Shown: one piece after another, positions 36,901 through 49,174 of the stretch
Position numbering within the stretch: the first letter of the stretch is position 1
Layout of the letters: every line of letters begins with the position of its first letter
NCBI GenBank assembly: GCA_020226215.1
Contig: CM035233.1
Coordinates: 70,546,831 to 70,610,830, forward strand
Source: Sindora glabra
Lineage: Eukaryota; Streptophyta; Magnoliopsida; Fabales; Fabaceae
Length of the DNA stretch: 64,000 nt
Direction of reading: 5' to 3'
Position numbers and translations under genes: made by a program
Notes under the pieces: generated by a model
Database searches by the model: none
Seen by the model: only the letters and a program-made list of their open reading frames with translations
What the model was told of the DNA's origin: nothing

Positions 36901-39632
36901 TAATTGCTTGATTGGTGTCTTAGTAAGTAGATAACTTAAAGCTGTTTATGCTTCATTAGTTTTGTATCCACCAAAAATCTCAAGCCTTTTTTGAAAGTAC
37001 AAAATCTTCATTTCCATTATGCTATATTACATCCTTTTGATGAGCTGCTAGAGTATGCTTGCGCTTATGATTATGCACATCACTTACTAATTGCTCAGAC
37101 CTTTTATTTTAACAGGTAATTGGGCAATTCAATCTTGGATTCATCATTGGGAAACTGGATCAAGATTTATTTATTGTGGATCAGGTAATTTCTGACATGT
37201 GCTGAAAATTATTAATATATGTGGTGTCTACATCATCACATTGAATAGTAATCCATGTGGATATCTCCTTTTCTAAAGTTGCTGTACTCAAACTCCATTT
37301 TATGACTATGAAATAATTCATACCACAAAATAATGAATTTTCAGCATGCTGCTGATGAGAAGTACAATTTTGAGCATCTGTCACAATCAACCATCTTGAA
37401 TAAACAGCCTCTGCTTAGGTGAGGAGTCTTAATCTTTGTTAAATTGCTAGTTTATTACTCTTTACCCCCTCTTTTTTGAAGGGAAGGGGAATCCTGCAAT
37501 CCATTACTGCAATTACATTCTACAAAAATTTGGCTTATTCTGATTCAAAGCACTGTGTCCCCTTTTGAGATTAAAAAGGAAAAAAAAATTTAAAGGTAAA
37601 GATTTAAGTATCTATATGATCAGTTGTACAGGTGTATTGTCTGACCTTGGATCCATTCATTGGTATTTGTTTTTCATGTTGATGTCATTTTTACACGTGA
37701 TATAATCTTTTATAGGTTTTACATTATTCATTCAAGGTCTAATCTCAGCGGATGTCTGACCATGTTCTCCAAAATTACATATGTAGGCCATTAGTATTGG
37801 AGTTATCTCCTGAAGAAGAAATAGTTGCTTCAATGCACATGGACATAATCAGGTATAAGGATGGAGCCCTGTTGGTTAAGTGTTATATTGTTTTAACTTT
37901 TTCAGACTATTGTCTTAAACTACATCATTGCTGGGATTTAATATTGAGACTCTCCTTTTTACAGTCTGCTAGATGCATAGATATTACTGCATCTTTATAT
38001 ATTAGGTTCACTTACTTAATTGTCACAAGGAATGTGTGTGGATGTATGAAAAATGATTGTATTGAATATCTTTCCTTGTGCATTTTCAGTGCAATTAGTA
38101 TTTTTAAATTGATAACAGTCATCTCATATATTCCTTCCCTCATTAACCTTCGCAACTACAATACCCAAACGTGAAATTCATAGCACTTGTGGACTAATCT
38201 CAAATACCGCTCTCTTTTTGGATAGAAGATGAATGCAATTATCTAAGATATTTATGCTTTACATTTTTTCATTTTTCTGCACTTTCTAAGGTGTAGTCTG
38301 TTAAGTAACTTGCATTTACATGGTTTCCTCATCCAGGAAGAACGGATTTACTTTGGAAGAGGATCCAGATGCCCCACCTGGGCATCATTATAAATTAAAG
38401 GCTGTTCCCTTCAGTAAAAACATAACCTTTGGGGCTGAAGGTATTTATCTCAGAACATCATATATTTGGATTATAGAATTCATGGAAGTTTATAATTCGA
38501 TAACAAGTCCAGCTCATAACATCTTGGTCTCCAACCCCCCCCCCCCCCCCCAAACCAAAAAAAAGGGGGGGGGGGGGAGGGGGAACTCCCGCAGTCAGTA
38601 AGGGGAGATAGGATCTTAACAAACGCGGGGGTCATCTTCTGATGGCCATGTACTTCAAAGATCAGTAACATTTGAAATTTGAAACTGACCAACTTGGTAA
38701 TATCATCAACGGGTAACCAAATGATACATGCTAAATCTACAATTCATGATAGACCCACATTGCTATTTGGTATTACTAAAGAGTAAAGATGATTCAGGAT
38801 GTGTTGTTGCATATGCTTGCCATGTGATTAAGCTTATGAATGGTCCTTAGCCTAGAAGTTCTGTGGCTCTGGATGCGTGCTTCTCCTTAAAATTCATTAT
38901 GATGTACTTCAAATTGAGTTTTCGTCCATTCCATGATATGATAGCACTACAAGATTATAGAGCCCCTGATCCCTCAACTATTGTACTATCGATCCGTACG
39001 AGTGCATGCTTGAAGACGTTTAGGTCATTTCTTCTTCCAGCTAGTCATTGCTTGTTTAAGGTTTTGTCTAATCATGGCAATTATTTGCTCATAAAATAAT
39101 GTATCTAAGGGATAATTGATTGGTATATATTCCAACAGATGTTAAAGATTTGATTTCTACTCTCTCCGATGATCATGAGGAATGCTCCATTGTTGGTAGT
39201 TATAAACTGGACACATCCGATTCTATTTGCCCTCCGCGAGTCCGTGCAATGTTGGCTTCGCGTGCTTGTCGGTCCTCCGTTATGATCGGAGATCCACTTG
39301 GACGAAACGAAATGCAGAAGGTAGTAAACCACATCACTTTAAAGCTCCCCTTCCCTCTTCACAAGAATGCAAAAGAGAAATAAGAAGCAACATCTAGTTT
39401 AGACTTGGTGGATAGACAACGAATCTGAAGAAGTTGACTTTACAATCCTCACTTAGTTCTTACTCTAACGGAACCCAGTTGTCGTTTGTAATTGTTTCAG
39501 ATACTTGAGCATTTGTCCGGGCTGAAATCCCCATGGAATTGTCCGCACGGCAGGCCAACTATGCGCCATTTAGCCGATTTGACAGTAATTCATAAGAGGT
39601 TAGAATTAGACGATGCAGATGTTGATTCATGA
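33940..39632 (+). CDS. PMS1: DNA mismatch repair protein PMS1 (MutL homologue, human PMS2-type)
   Basis: PMS1 pairs with MLH1 as MutL-alpha, which nicks the daughter strand during mismatch repair in the nucleus. Eleven exons join in phase: 33940-34173, 34437-34760, 35026-36204, 36289-36554, 36645-36771, 37116-37184, 37345-37418, 37787-37852, 38337-38440, 39139-39320 and 39501-39632 (TGA); 2757 nt, 918 residues, close to Arabidopsis PMS1. The GHKL ATPase motifs are ELVENSLDAGA (38-48, Glu41/Asn42), DNGSGI (67-72) and GFRGEAL (102-108). A long variable linker lies in exons 3-4. The C-terminal endonuclease motif DQHAADEKYNFE is at 732-743, with SRACRSSVMIGDPL and the metal-site CPHGRPT near the end. 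The start is ATG 33940; an upstream in-frame GTG at 33910 is not used by plant nuclear genes. The exon 4 acceptor at 36289 was chosen because it alone keeps phase; a nearby alternative would shift the frame. Confidence 0.95.
38535..38584. repeat. C-run/G-run inverted homopolymers in PMS1 intron 9
   Basis: Seventeen C (38535-38551), a 13-base A-rich spacer, thirteen G (38565-38577) and then an A followed by further G. The two runs can pair as a stem of 13 or more G:C pairs. It is not part of the joined coding sequence. It may be real or an assembly/sequencing artefact, since such runs are error-prone. Confidence 0.9.
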
Positions 39633-41081
39633 GTAGTCTTGCAGGGTATTGTCTAATATATTTTGTACATAAAATCTCACTGAATTTTAACATGGAGTAT
39701 GGATTTTCTCAAGACACTGTCAATGCTTGATGCATTCTTTTCGTTCTTCTGCTGTTTTATGGTGCATTGTGAACATCTCGCTGAAGCTTTACTCAGGTGG
39801 ATGCAACTCCGCTTGATGAATGCGTTTTCTCTGAATTGAATTTTCCAAATCACGGAGCAATTTTTATCCGACTCGTTATATTTGGTTGTAACTCCTGGTC
39901 TTGTGGAACATCATTCAAAATGAGTAACTAAGTTCTATTGAAGACAAAATAGGTAACTAAAATCATTAATGCTTTGGTATATAATCACATCTTGCAAGTT
40001 TTTTTTTTTTTTTTCCATAGGCGTCTTCATAAAAATTGAAACATTGTATACGAAAAAAAATGTATGAGTTTGAAGAAATATGTAAAAGGGTTCTTGTGAA
40101 AAATTGCAAGAGAAAAATTAATAAGAATTATCACCCAAGGGTAATCTACAAACATGAATAATAAAAGCGAGTGGGGTTTGTTTCAATTTTGACACTGGCC
40201 GCAACCGATTTTCCAGGAAAATAGAGGCGTCTTTGATTATATTACTATTATTATTATTTGGAAATTATTTTTAAATTCAAAGAAATAAAAAATGAAGGAT
40301 GGTGGTGTTGCAAATAAGGAAAATTTTTTTAATTATAAAATTAATATTAAGAACAAAAAAATTAAGAAAATGTTTAAAAATTATTTTAATCTTTTTATTT
40401 TTAAATTATATATTTACAATTAAAGCTTTTAAAAATAAATTATGAAAATAATTACGAAACATGAATTTTTGTTTTAAAAATAGAAAAATAAAAAACTCCT
40501 TTTAAAACATAAACAAACATGCCCAAACACTTTTTCTTTTGGGGCGGGAGAAGGGGATTGATGAGGTTTGAATTGCCATTCCCTTGTACTGGGCCAATGC
40601 ATTTACCACAATTAGAACTGTCAAAATGGATCTGGACTCATATATGATTCACGAAAAAATACATATTAAAATTTATAAAATTAGGACTACTTCAATGTGG
40701 ATTCAAAGTTATGTGAATAGGTCTAACTATCTTTGATTTTTTTTATTTTTTTAAAACATTTCTAACCCTCAATTTAAACTAACCTACTATATTAATTTTT
40801 CCCCAATTAATTTTCTAAACTAATCATTTCAAAGTTAATTATTTTTCAGGATAGTTTACCTAACATTGTATTGATAGTATGGAATAATAATGTATTAATT
40901 AAGTGATTTTAGAATTTATAATTATTAATTTAAATTTAAGAATATTTTAAAAAAAAAAATAAAGTCTGCCAACGAATCCATTAGTGTTACAGACCGGCAG
41001 TCGGCAATTTGGACACACGCATCCAGTTCAATCCATTTATGGCGGGTAATGGGTCCCAAGTTGGACCACAATGCATTTGGA
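39633..41081. other. PMS1 3' UTR and intergenic region to LSM4
   Basis: The first few hundred bases are probably PMS1 3' UTR. A T16-like run occurs near 39999-40016. The stretch 40240-40530 is AT-rich with inverted AAAAATTATTT/AAAATAAAAA words and an ACAAACATGCCCAAACAC end, suggesting a decayed MITE. No gene is visible. Confidence 0.5.
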
Positions 41082-41101
41082 GGCCCAGTCCAATAGGCCC
41101 A
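41082..41101 (+). promoter_or_regulatory. Two site II (GGCCCA) elements upstream of LSM4
   Basis: GGCCCA occurs at 41082-41087 and 41096-41101, 9 bp apart edge to edge (14 bp start to start) and about 180-195 bp before the LSM4 ATG. Paired TGGGCC/GGCCCA motifs are known TCP-factor sites in promoters of plant ribosomal-protein, translation and RNA-processing genes. Confidence 0.65.
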
Positions 41102-41276
41102 AAATCACCTCAACGTTGAACAATTTGAACGGAACGCTGACGAATGGAGAATTAGTGGGGTGCTGCAGCCGAAGGTAGATGATCTTCTCTTCTCCTTTCC
41201 CTCATAGCGAAATCGAGGAAGAGGACACAGTGGCCGCCCTAAAAAACCGTCCCATAAACCACCAAATCGTCTCATC

Positions 41277-42890
41277 ATGGTAAGAATTCTTCTCTCTTTT
41301 CAATCATCTTCACCTTTATGATCCCTAGATCTCATGGGCTTCCCCTTCCTTCCTTCCTTGTTCATGTTTTTATTTTTTCTAAACTTTCGGGTGAAAATTT
41401 AAGTAGGCTCAACTTCTCTCACTGTGGAGTGTGCATATGTTTTGTTAAACCTTGGGTTTGCTGATTTTGCTTGTTAAAGTTTTTCACTTTCCTTATCAAA
41501 ATCGAAGCTGCAGGGTTACTCTCTCTGTCAGAGTTAATTTTGCTCCATTCTTATTTATTTTGATCGTGCTCTCACTATTTACTTATTGTTGTAGCTTCCT
41601 CTTTCCCTACTGAAGACTGCTCAAGGCCATCCTATGGTGAGGCTTATGGTTTTCTTTTAAATTGGTCTATTTTGGTTATAGACACTCTTTTGTGACTTGT
41701 GTTGCGCTGTAGAATTTTTAAGTCTGTGTGATTTATAATCTTTTGTAACAGTTGGTGGAGCTGAAAAATGGGGAGACTTATAACGGGCATTTGGTTAATT
41801 GTGACACATGGATGAACATCCATCTCCGTGAAGTCATCTGTACCTCTAAAGTAACTATTTTTTGCAGACCCTACTGGTTTTTATTTTTAATTATCATCAT
41901 AATCTTCCTTGATTTTCTGAAGTTCAACCGATAAAGATTAATTTATACGGGCATTGTAGGATGGAGATAGATTTTGGCGGATGCCTGAATGTTATATACG
42001 TGGCAATACAATTAAGTACCTTAGAGTTCCTGATGAGGTGGGTTGTGGCCGCGTAACTTGAGCCCTTTTGTCACCTTATACTAAAAAGATTTCAGGAACT
42101 AGTTTTTTTGAATCTGATACTTAATTTTTTCTACTAATTTATCTCTGTGACTGTTATTTTAGGTGATTGACAAAGTTCAGGAAGAAACCAAGAGCCGGAC
42201 AGGTTAGTGTTTTATGACATGAAGGCATTCATATTTTCACCATAAACATAATATTTTTATCCATATATACAGTCTTAATGCAGTCTTAAAGTTCCACAAA
42301 AGTTAGTTACTTATTATCATGATTTGTGATCCGTTTCAGATCGTAAACCACCTGGGGTGGGACGTGGAAGGGGAAGAGGTAGGGAAGATGGTGCTGGTGA
42401 ACGCCAAGCAAAAGGAATTGGGCGTGGCCTTGATGATGGGAGTGCTAAGGGAGCAGGTGGAAGTCGAGGAAAGGGTGGAGCAGGTGGAAAGGCTGGCGGA
42501 AACAGAGGTAAACCAGCCCCTCAGATTCTCACAACTCACAAGTCGATGCATTCGTGCAGGCTTTACTCTCCCATGCATGCCTTCTAGTTATTGAATTGAT
42601 ACCCAGTACTAACTGTCTTTATACTGGCTTCCGTTCCTCAATTTTGTCATTATGAGATCAAACTGGTTTCTGCTGTTTTGCTTCTGTTGGCTCCTACACT
42701 GATTCTTGAACAAGAAATTCCGACCAAGTCAAATATAAGTTTTAAAAAACTTGTTCACATTTTTGTATCTGTTAAGTTTTATGTTTAAAGTGTGACACTC
42801 TGACCCCTGCTTTACTTATAGGAGCATTAACTTAGTAAATAAATCTTATCAATTTTCTCCATTCTGATTGCAGGGCGAGGAAGAGGTTGA
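41277..42890 (+). CDS. LSM4: U6 snRNA-associated Sm-like protein LSM4
   Basis: LSM4 is a subunit of both Lsm rings: LSM2-8 binds the U6 snRNA 3' end in the nucleus, and LSM1-7 promotes decapping and mRNA decay in the cytoplasm. Seven coding exons: 41277-41279 (ATG only), 41595-41636, 41752-41850, 41960-42037, 42163-42202, 42340-42507 and 42874-42890 (TGA); 447 nt, 148 residues. The product starts [15 protein letters not shown], then has the Sm1 motif ([20 protein letters not shown], about 16-35) and the Sm2 motif ([12 protein letters not shown], 60-71). From about residue 93 it has an Arg/Gly-rich tail with repeated GRGRGRG, as usual for LSM4. The start codon is alone on its exon and is followed directly by a GTAAGA donor; its choice is supported because exon 2 supplies the conserved [11 protein letters not shown] in phase. 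Two site II elements lie upstream. Confidence 0.96.
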
Positions 42891-43878
42891 TTTAATTTGT
42901 GACATTGGCAACTTAAGATGGGCCAATTATCATTTTTTATAGGCATTTGCTCATCCTTTTGCCATATCAGCAGAATGTTCTTATCAACTGTGGAATATTG
43001 GCTTTACTATGTTTTTCTTGTTGGCGTGGTACATGCAACGGTCAGCTGAAGCTTATAGATCTTCTTTTGGTCCTTCCAGATATTTGCTTGTGTTCCTTTC
43101 CCCCCAAACAAGTTATGTTATGGTGATGCAAAATTTTAAGCACCCGACGTTTGTATGACTAATGACTTAAGGTATCTAGGTCCGCTTGTAGATGAAAAAT
43201 TCCGTTGTCTTTTGACATTTTATTCATCTTTAAATGCAATTTCTTGATGTGTACTGTTTTTTCTTGGAGTTGACGATATTGGAGGACTTGAATGACTCGT
43301 AAATCCCCAATTAACTCCGGGAATGTCTGTTTGCTTTACTGGGTGTTAAGAGAAACTAACTGCAATTTCTGAATGCATATACTATGAAATTAAATGGTTT
43401 AAATGATAATACTGACTTTATATATAATATATATGCGCCTGGGGTGTCGACAGATTTTTTTTTCCCCTGATCCTGCAGAAAAAAAATTTTGTTGCGTAAT
43501 AAAATTTTGATTAATGTACCTTCAAAGAAGTCTTACTTTACAAAATAGGAGATCCAATTAAACCCTGCATCATAAACTTTCTTTGCTAGGTTTTCCGGGA
43601 CATTTTTCTTGTATGCTAAGTCTTCAATAAAATCAAATTAGATTTGTCATCACAAAAATGCACGAGGTGGAGTTTTCAGAAGACCAACTAAAAGAATCAA
43701 CAAGTCTATTAAGTTCCTAAAAGAAAGAAGAGAGGGCACTTGAAAATCAACCCTGATACAAATTTTACTTAGGATTTATAAAGAACAACACATCTGATAA
43801 TTAATACACCATTAGCTTAATAATGCAGCCCACCAGAGCAAAGGCATAGTTTGGGGGGGGGGGTGGTTATCCCAAACG
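42891..43878. other. Convergent 3' region between LSM4 and the WDR89-like gene
   Basis: It holds the LSM4 3' UTR on the plus strand and, at its right end, the 3' UTR of the minus-strand WD40 gene. An eleven-base G run (43853-43863) lies about 15 bp past the WD40 stop, as a C run in the transcript. No other gene is seen. Confidence 0.6.
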
Positions 43879-46474
43879 CTAGTAAGGCTGATGACGATTT
43901 TTCTTGCGAGTCTTGTGTGGCTTCATGATCAATGTGCTTGAAGTCCACGATTGATTTACTTGAGGTGAGTCATCAGACAGCCAACAACAGAGACGGCCAT
44001 CTTCCCCGCCTGTCCATCCAAAAATGCCCTGGCCAAGGCTAGCTACACCATGCATTCTTGACATAGGTAATACACTCCTAACAACACTTGTGTGGCCACC
44101 CTCAAGAATTGCTTCTGGAGATCCAATTGATGCCCCTCCATTATAATTTACAGGAAAATAGCCCAATGCACCTGCATTAGTGCCACCGATCACCCATAGT
44201 TGTTCTGCTTCTCTTGAATAGTGACAATCAACAAAATAGTCAACCTAACAAAAAGAAAATGACAACCAGTCAGTGGGATTAGGGAAGATTGAATGGAATA
44301 AGATTTCTGTAATGAAAACAGTCTGCGGTTGAACAGTCCAAATTTTGCTTCATGTTGTATTCTCTACAAGTCTCCTAAGATCACTAATTCATGAGTTTAG
44401 CCAATGTCCTACAAATAATATCCCATCAGATAGAATAGAACTCACGTGATCCAAATTCCAGTTTTCAGAGGCTAAAGTTCGAGCATCTGAGAAGTTTATG
44501 TCATTCCTAGCTTCTTTCCAGTCCCAAATGCTATGCAGCAGCAATAGAGAATAAATTATTAGTATCCCTCTGGATGATTGAAGACAAGATGGTAAACAAG
44601 ATGGCATCTGTGAAGCAAATTGATTTTATGCATATAGATTATACCCCAACGTTTCAATGTGTGTTAAACACCAAAGCTTCCGATAACTCTCTCCAAAAAA
44701 CCCCACCTTTGCAATTGAAGTTTCCATGTTAATCACCTACAACATCACCAGCATAAAATTAATTATATATATAGAAACTCACGGGAGCTTCAAAAAAATG
44801 AACAGAAAGAAAAAGACTCTAGCTTGAGCGTTCTATATGTAAACATCATAATATGACATATCGAAACATGATATACACCACCCAAAGTACACCCTCCTCA
44901 TTGCTAAATCTACTGGAAGTTAAATCTCATTGCAAAGCAGTGACTACTCAACCTTCTTATTCAACTGTCCTAATCAACTAAACAAACTTGAACTAGATTT
45001 GCGAGCTTACTGATTCCAAATGGTCATCATCATTGATCTCTCCAGTGGTATCAAATGTGCATATCAATCCATCTATTGAAGCAGAAACAAGCTTGCCTTG
45101 TTGGTCAGGGACAAAGTGAACCTATCAACAATCATTTAATTCTTAACTGGTAAAAGAAATAGAATGCAATTTGGATTCAAAAGAAATGTATCATTATCAT
45201 CAACAGATAACACACACATTAAATAATGAATATTTTTATTGCCTCTCACTCAGGGTAAAGATTACTAGTAGCTAGGAAGTGAGATAAGCAGCCCCACAGA
45301 AAACCCGTTAACTTTGGTGAACCTGAAGGAAATATCATTCAAGACACAAGTTGACATTAACAACACAGCAACTGAGCAAGGCCATAACATGAATGTGAAG
45401 CCTTCTTCTCAGTAGTATCATGCTCATTGCATTTGCAAATTGTGAAAGAATGCAGCAATAGAAACTTACGGAGCATCCAACTTAAGGCCGTGGCACATCA
45501 ATAGCCAGTTTTTGAGAAGAGCTAGTAAAGTACCAAATGAACTTAAAGAAAGCTGCGGCCTGAAGACTCTGAACAGTAAAGTCTTAAACAAGACTGACAC
45601 GAATTGTGTACCCTTAACATGAATAACTGCATAATGCCAACAAACCTGAGTAACATCCTCCACATGAGAGTCCTCCAGGCATGCAAGCTGCTTCTTGTTT
45701 CTCCAATCCCAGAAGAGTATCTAAGTAAAATATTTCATCAGGACACAGCTTAGCACTAGTATAAGAACTTTATACAGCAGTCATTAAGTCCTTGGACCAG
45801 AAATCAAACCTGAGATTTACAGCCAGCAGCAATTAAATTCTCACCAGGCCCTCCATATGAGAAGCTATAGACCTCTTGGGAAGGACCGGCACTTATGCAA
45901 GAAACCTACAGGTTGATGGTGACACTGAACTTCAAATTGGTCTCATTTATTAATAAACATGAAAAATAAACAGTAACCAAATATGCTACCATTTGAAATG
46001 TTCTCGAATCCCAAGCTCTAATAGTTCCATCCGAGGAGCAAGAGCTTAGAATATGTGGATTTTCAGGACCTGAAAACAAAATTTGGTTGATGGTTGCAGA
46101 GTGACCTCTACACTCTCCGTAATACTGACCAGCTACTGGCGAATACAACTTCACAATGTTAGAAGATAGTGACACTCCCATTGCACTCCAATCATCCCTT
46201 GAATCCAGGACATGAGAGAAGAATAATTTAGATACCATGTCATAGCTATTCGAGGTATTCCAATTAATTGACCATGAAAGATATATTTTTTTCCCCTAAA
46301 ATTTTTCTTAGAACTGATCAAGCAGATAATTAAGTGAACGTACTTTTGGACGATTTCGAAAACATAGTCTTCGCCGAAGTTGGTTTGGATAGAGTTCTTA
46401 AGTCCGAAACGTTTAACGTTGTTGGGGCTGGGGGACGGTTGTTCCTCGACATCCATACCCGTTGTGTCTTCCAT
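43879..46474 (-). CDS. WDR89: WD40-repeat protein, WDR89-like
   Basis: Eight minus-strand exons join in phase: 46474-46344, 46197-45990, 45905-45810, 45720-45646, 45121-45011, 44736-44645, 44530-44446 and 44244-43879; 1164 nt, 387 residues, the same length I recall for human WDR89. WD-type blades are visible, for example GHSATINQILFSGPENPHIL ending SSDGTIRAWDS, then GENLIAAGCKSQILFWDW, HVEDVTQVHFVPDQQGKLVS ending DGLICTFD, a CLTHIETLGIWDW blade, and HTSVVRSVLP ending GGEDGRLCCW. The N-terminus is acidic (MEDTTGMDVEEQ) and the C-terminus basic (KPHKTRKKNRHQPY). WD40 propellers act as protein-binding scaffolds; no specific partner or pathway is shown here. The family name rests on overall pattern and length from memory. 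The exon 2 acceptor was chosen by phase. Confidence 0.88.
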
Positions 46475-46559
46475 TCCTCTTTCTCTGTAATCTCCTGTTG
46501 TAAAGAATTCAAGCCACAGTCTATGTTGGTATTAGAATTAAAAAGACCGCCTCCTTGAT

Positions 46560-49110
46560 CTCAGGGTTTTAGGGATTTTATCATGTGTAATCAAGTCCAG
46601 TAAAACTGACTTACTGTCAATCAGGTGTAGACGGCACCCTCCACGTGTACATTTGGGAGACCTGATATGGTCCAATTTTTGAACTAAAACTTAAAATTCA
46701 TGCATAACTAAAATGTTTCAAAATTTACGAATAAAAAACAAATGGTATAATTTCCAATTTAAAATAATTTATTTCAATTATTTAATTAGTACAATTTTGA
46801 TCTTTGTATTAAATTTTCTATCAATTTCTATCAACTTTTTATTTAATTTCTAAATATTAATTGCATTATTTTAAAAAAAAGTCACATTTTTAAGATTTTT
46901 ATGAATAATAAATTTAAAAAATATTTAAAATTCTTATAGATAATTTAATAATTTTGTTCAATATTTTTAATATCTAAGAATTTTTTAAAAAATTAACACG
47001 AGAGAGATAATAGTTAGAAATGCTGAAGTCAAGAAATAATAAATAAAATTAAAATTATACCAATTAAATAATTAATATAATTAATATTAATTATTTTAAA
47101 TTAGAGAATCAAATTCACACATTTTACACTTTGGAGGATTATAATTCTATTCAAGCCTTAAAATTAAATACAAATATAAAATCATTAAAGATTAAAGCTC
47201 CATTTTACATAATAAATAAGCTAATTTACAATTATTGATCTAATTAATAAGTTATAAGCCATCTTCTACAAATATTTTTCATACCAACTTATTAAAAAAA
47301 TAAATTCTAATTTAATAAATTATTTAGAATGGTTTATAACTTATAAGTTGTCATTTTTTTAAATTCTTTTCAAAACTATTATTATTCTTCTTATTAATTT
47401 ATAATTCATGCCTTTTATAACATAAATTTAAATATTTTTCATAAAATATAATTAACTTAATTTTAACATAATTATATATTAATTTTAAATACATAAAAAT
47501 ATATATGTAATAAAATATAATTAACTATATTTTAAGTAATAATAATTTTATTATAAATAATATAAAAATTATATAAGTAAATAAATATATAAATTTATAA
47601 AATATAATTAATTAAATATTAAGTATTATATTTTTATTTTAAACTTTTTAATTAAGTTAATATAATTTAAATTTTAAATAAATATAAATTTTTTAATTAC
47701 ATATTTATTTTTATTAATATATTCTTTTACATTATTTTATAATTTTAAATTTTACAAAATATTCTTAAACAATCCACTAGTTTATTAACTATTAATTATA
47801 AAGTATTCACTAATTAGTTTAACAATTATCAATTAACTTATCAACTACTTTTATTAACAACTAATTTTATGAAATATTCTTAAATAATTAATTAGTTTAT
47901 TAACTATTAATTGTAAACTATCCACCAATTAGTTTAACAACTATTAATTATAAAGTAATTTATCAACTGTCAATTAATTTATTAACTATTTGTACAAAAC
48001 AAAATCTAAATGTTTGTTTGGTAACTGTTTTTAAAAATAATTTTTAGTTTTTAAAAACAAAAAAGAAAAAAAATCCATTTATTTAAGTGTTTTTCTTCTT
48101 TAATTTTAAAAACTATTTTCAAAACATATATTTTAAAAATAAGAAAATAAAAACAACTTAAAATTTTTTTTTTCAAAACACACTTCATTAATAGTATTTT
48201 TATAATTTAAATTTATTTTAAAAACTACTTTTGAAACTTATTTTATAAAGCTATTTTCAAGAACTGAAAACATAAACTCCCAAAAATTTGGAGGAAACAG
48301 ACGGTATCCGTATAGGCTTTCACGTAAGATATGAGAGAGAAAAATGATGTCAAACACGTTATGCAAGGAGTATACTTACGTACTTACAATATAAAATGAT
48401 TCTGATTCATTTAATTCACTTAAAACAGTGAAAAAAATAAATTATATAACCTATTTTATATAATATATTTAACTTATCTTCCAAAAGATTGCTTCTAATT
48501 AAAGAGCTTTTGAAATAGACCTAAAAATAAAATAAAATAAAAAAATTCGTCTGTCCAACTACTTTTACTTCATTTTCAGAATAATTTTACTATTTCGACA
48601 ACGGTGTTAGATAGTTAAAAGAGGAAAAATGGACCTTCAACCCAGTACATCAATTACCATTTCATTTAGTTTACTTTATCCAAAGACAGTAAGAAAACAC
48701 ATTATACTTGTGATTATAATTATGATTGTACACTATGATACTACATTATTTTGTCAATAAAAAAGCATAAAAAATAATATGAATACTACTTTTTAGACTT
48801 CCTAAAGAAGAATATCTTCCATCCTCCAACCAAACAAGCAGTAATGTTTTAAGCATGTTCTGGAACAAGGGAATCGGTCAGTAATATAAAAATCCATCCA
48901 GTGTCGCACGAGACTCATGAAAATGAAAATGTCAATTGTACATTCTACTCGTTCAACGAGCGGGAGCTCTTAACTGTGAATAAGTCTCTAGTTTATCCAG
49001 CACAAATTAGAGCCAAGTGATCGTCACCACACCACTTGAAATACAAATACGTATCAAAGATGCAATCAGTATCTGAAAAATCTCAATCCAACAAATTCAT
49101 AGGCATCTTC
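46560..49110. other. AT-rich intergenic DNA with decayed MITE-like sequence
   Basis: It lies between the WD40 gene's promoter side and the 3' end of the p23 gene. The segment 47190-48010 carries many AATTAGTTTAACAA/TTAACTATTAATTA words like the MITE-like unit at 24280. A second unit at about 48013-48300 starts TGTTTGTTTGGTAACTG and has pairing AAAAATTATTTTTAG arms. No coding sequence is visible. Confidence 0.5.
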
Positions 49111-49174
49111 AAATGCATTACTGGCTGAAATTAATTTCTAAAAATGCCGAGGCATCTTTAGCAGCTTCTTGTTT

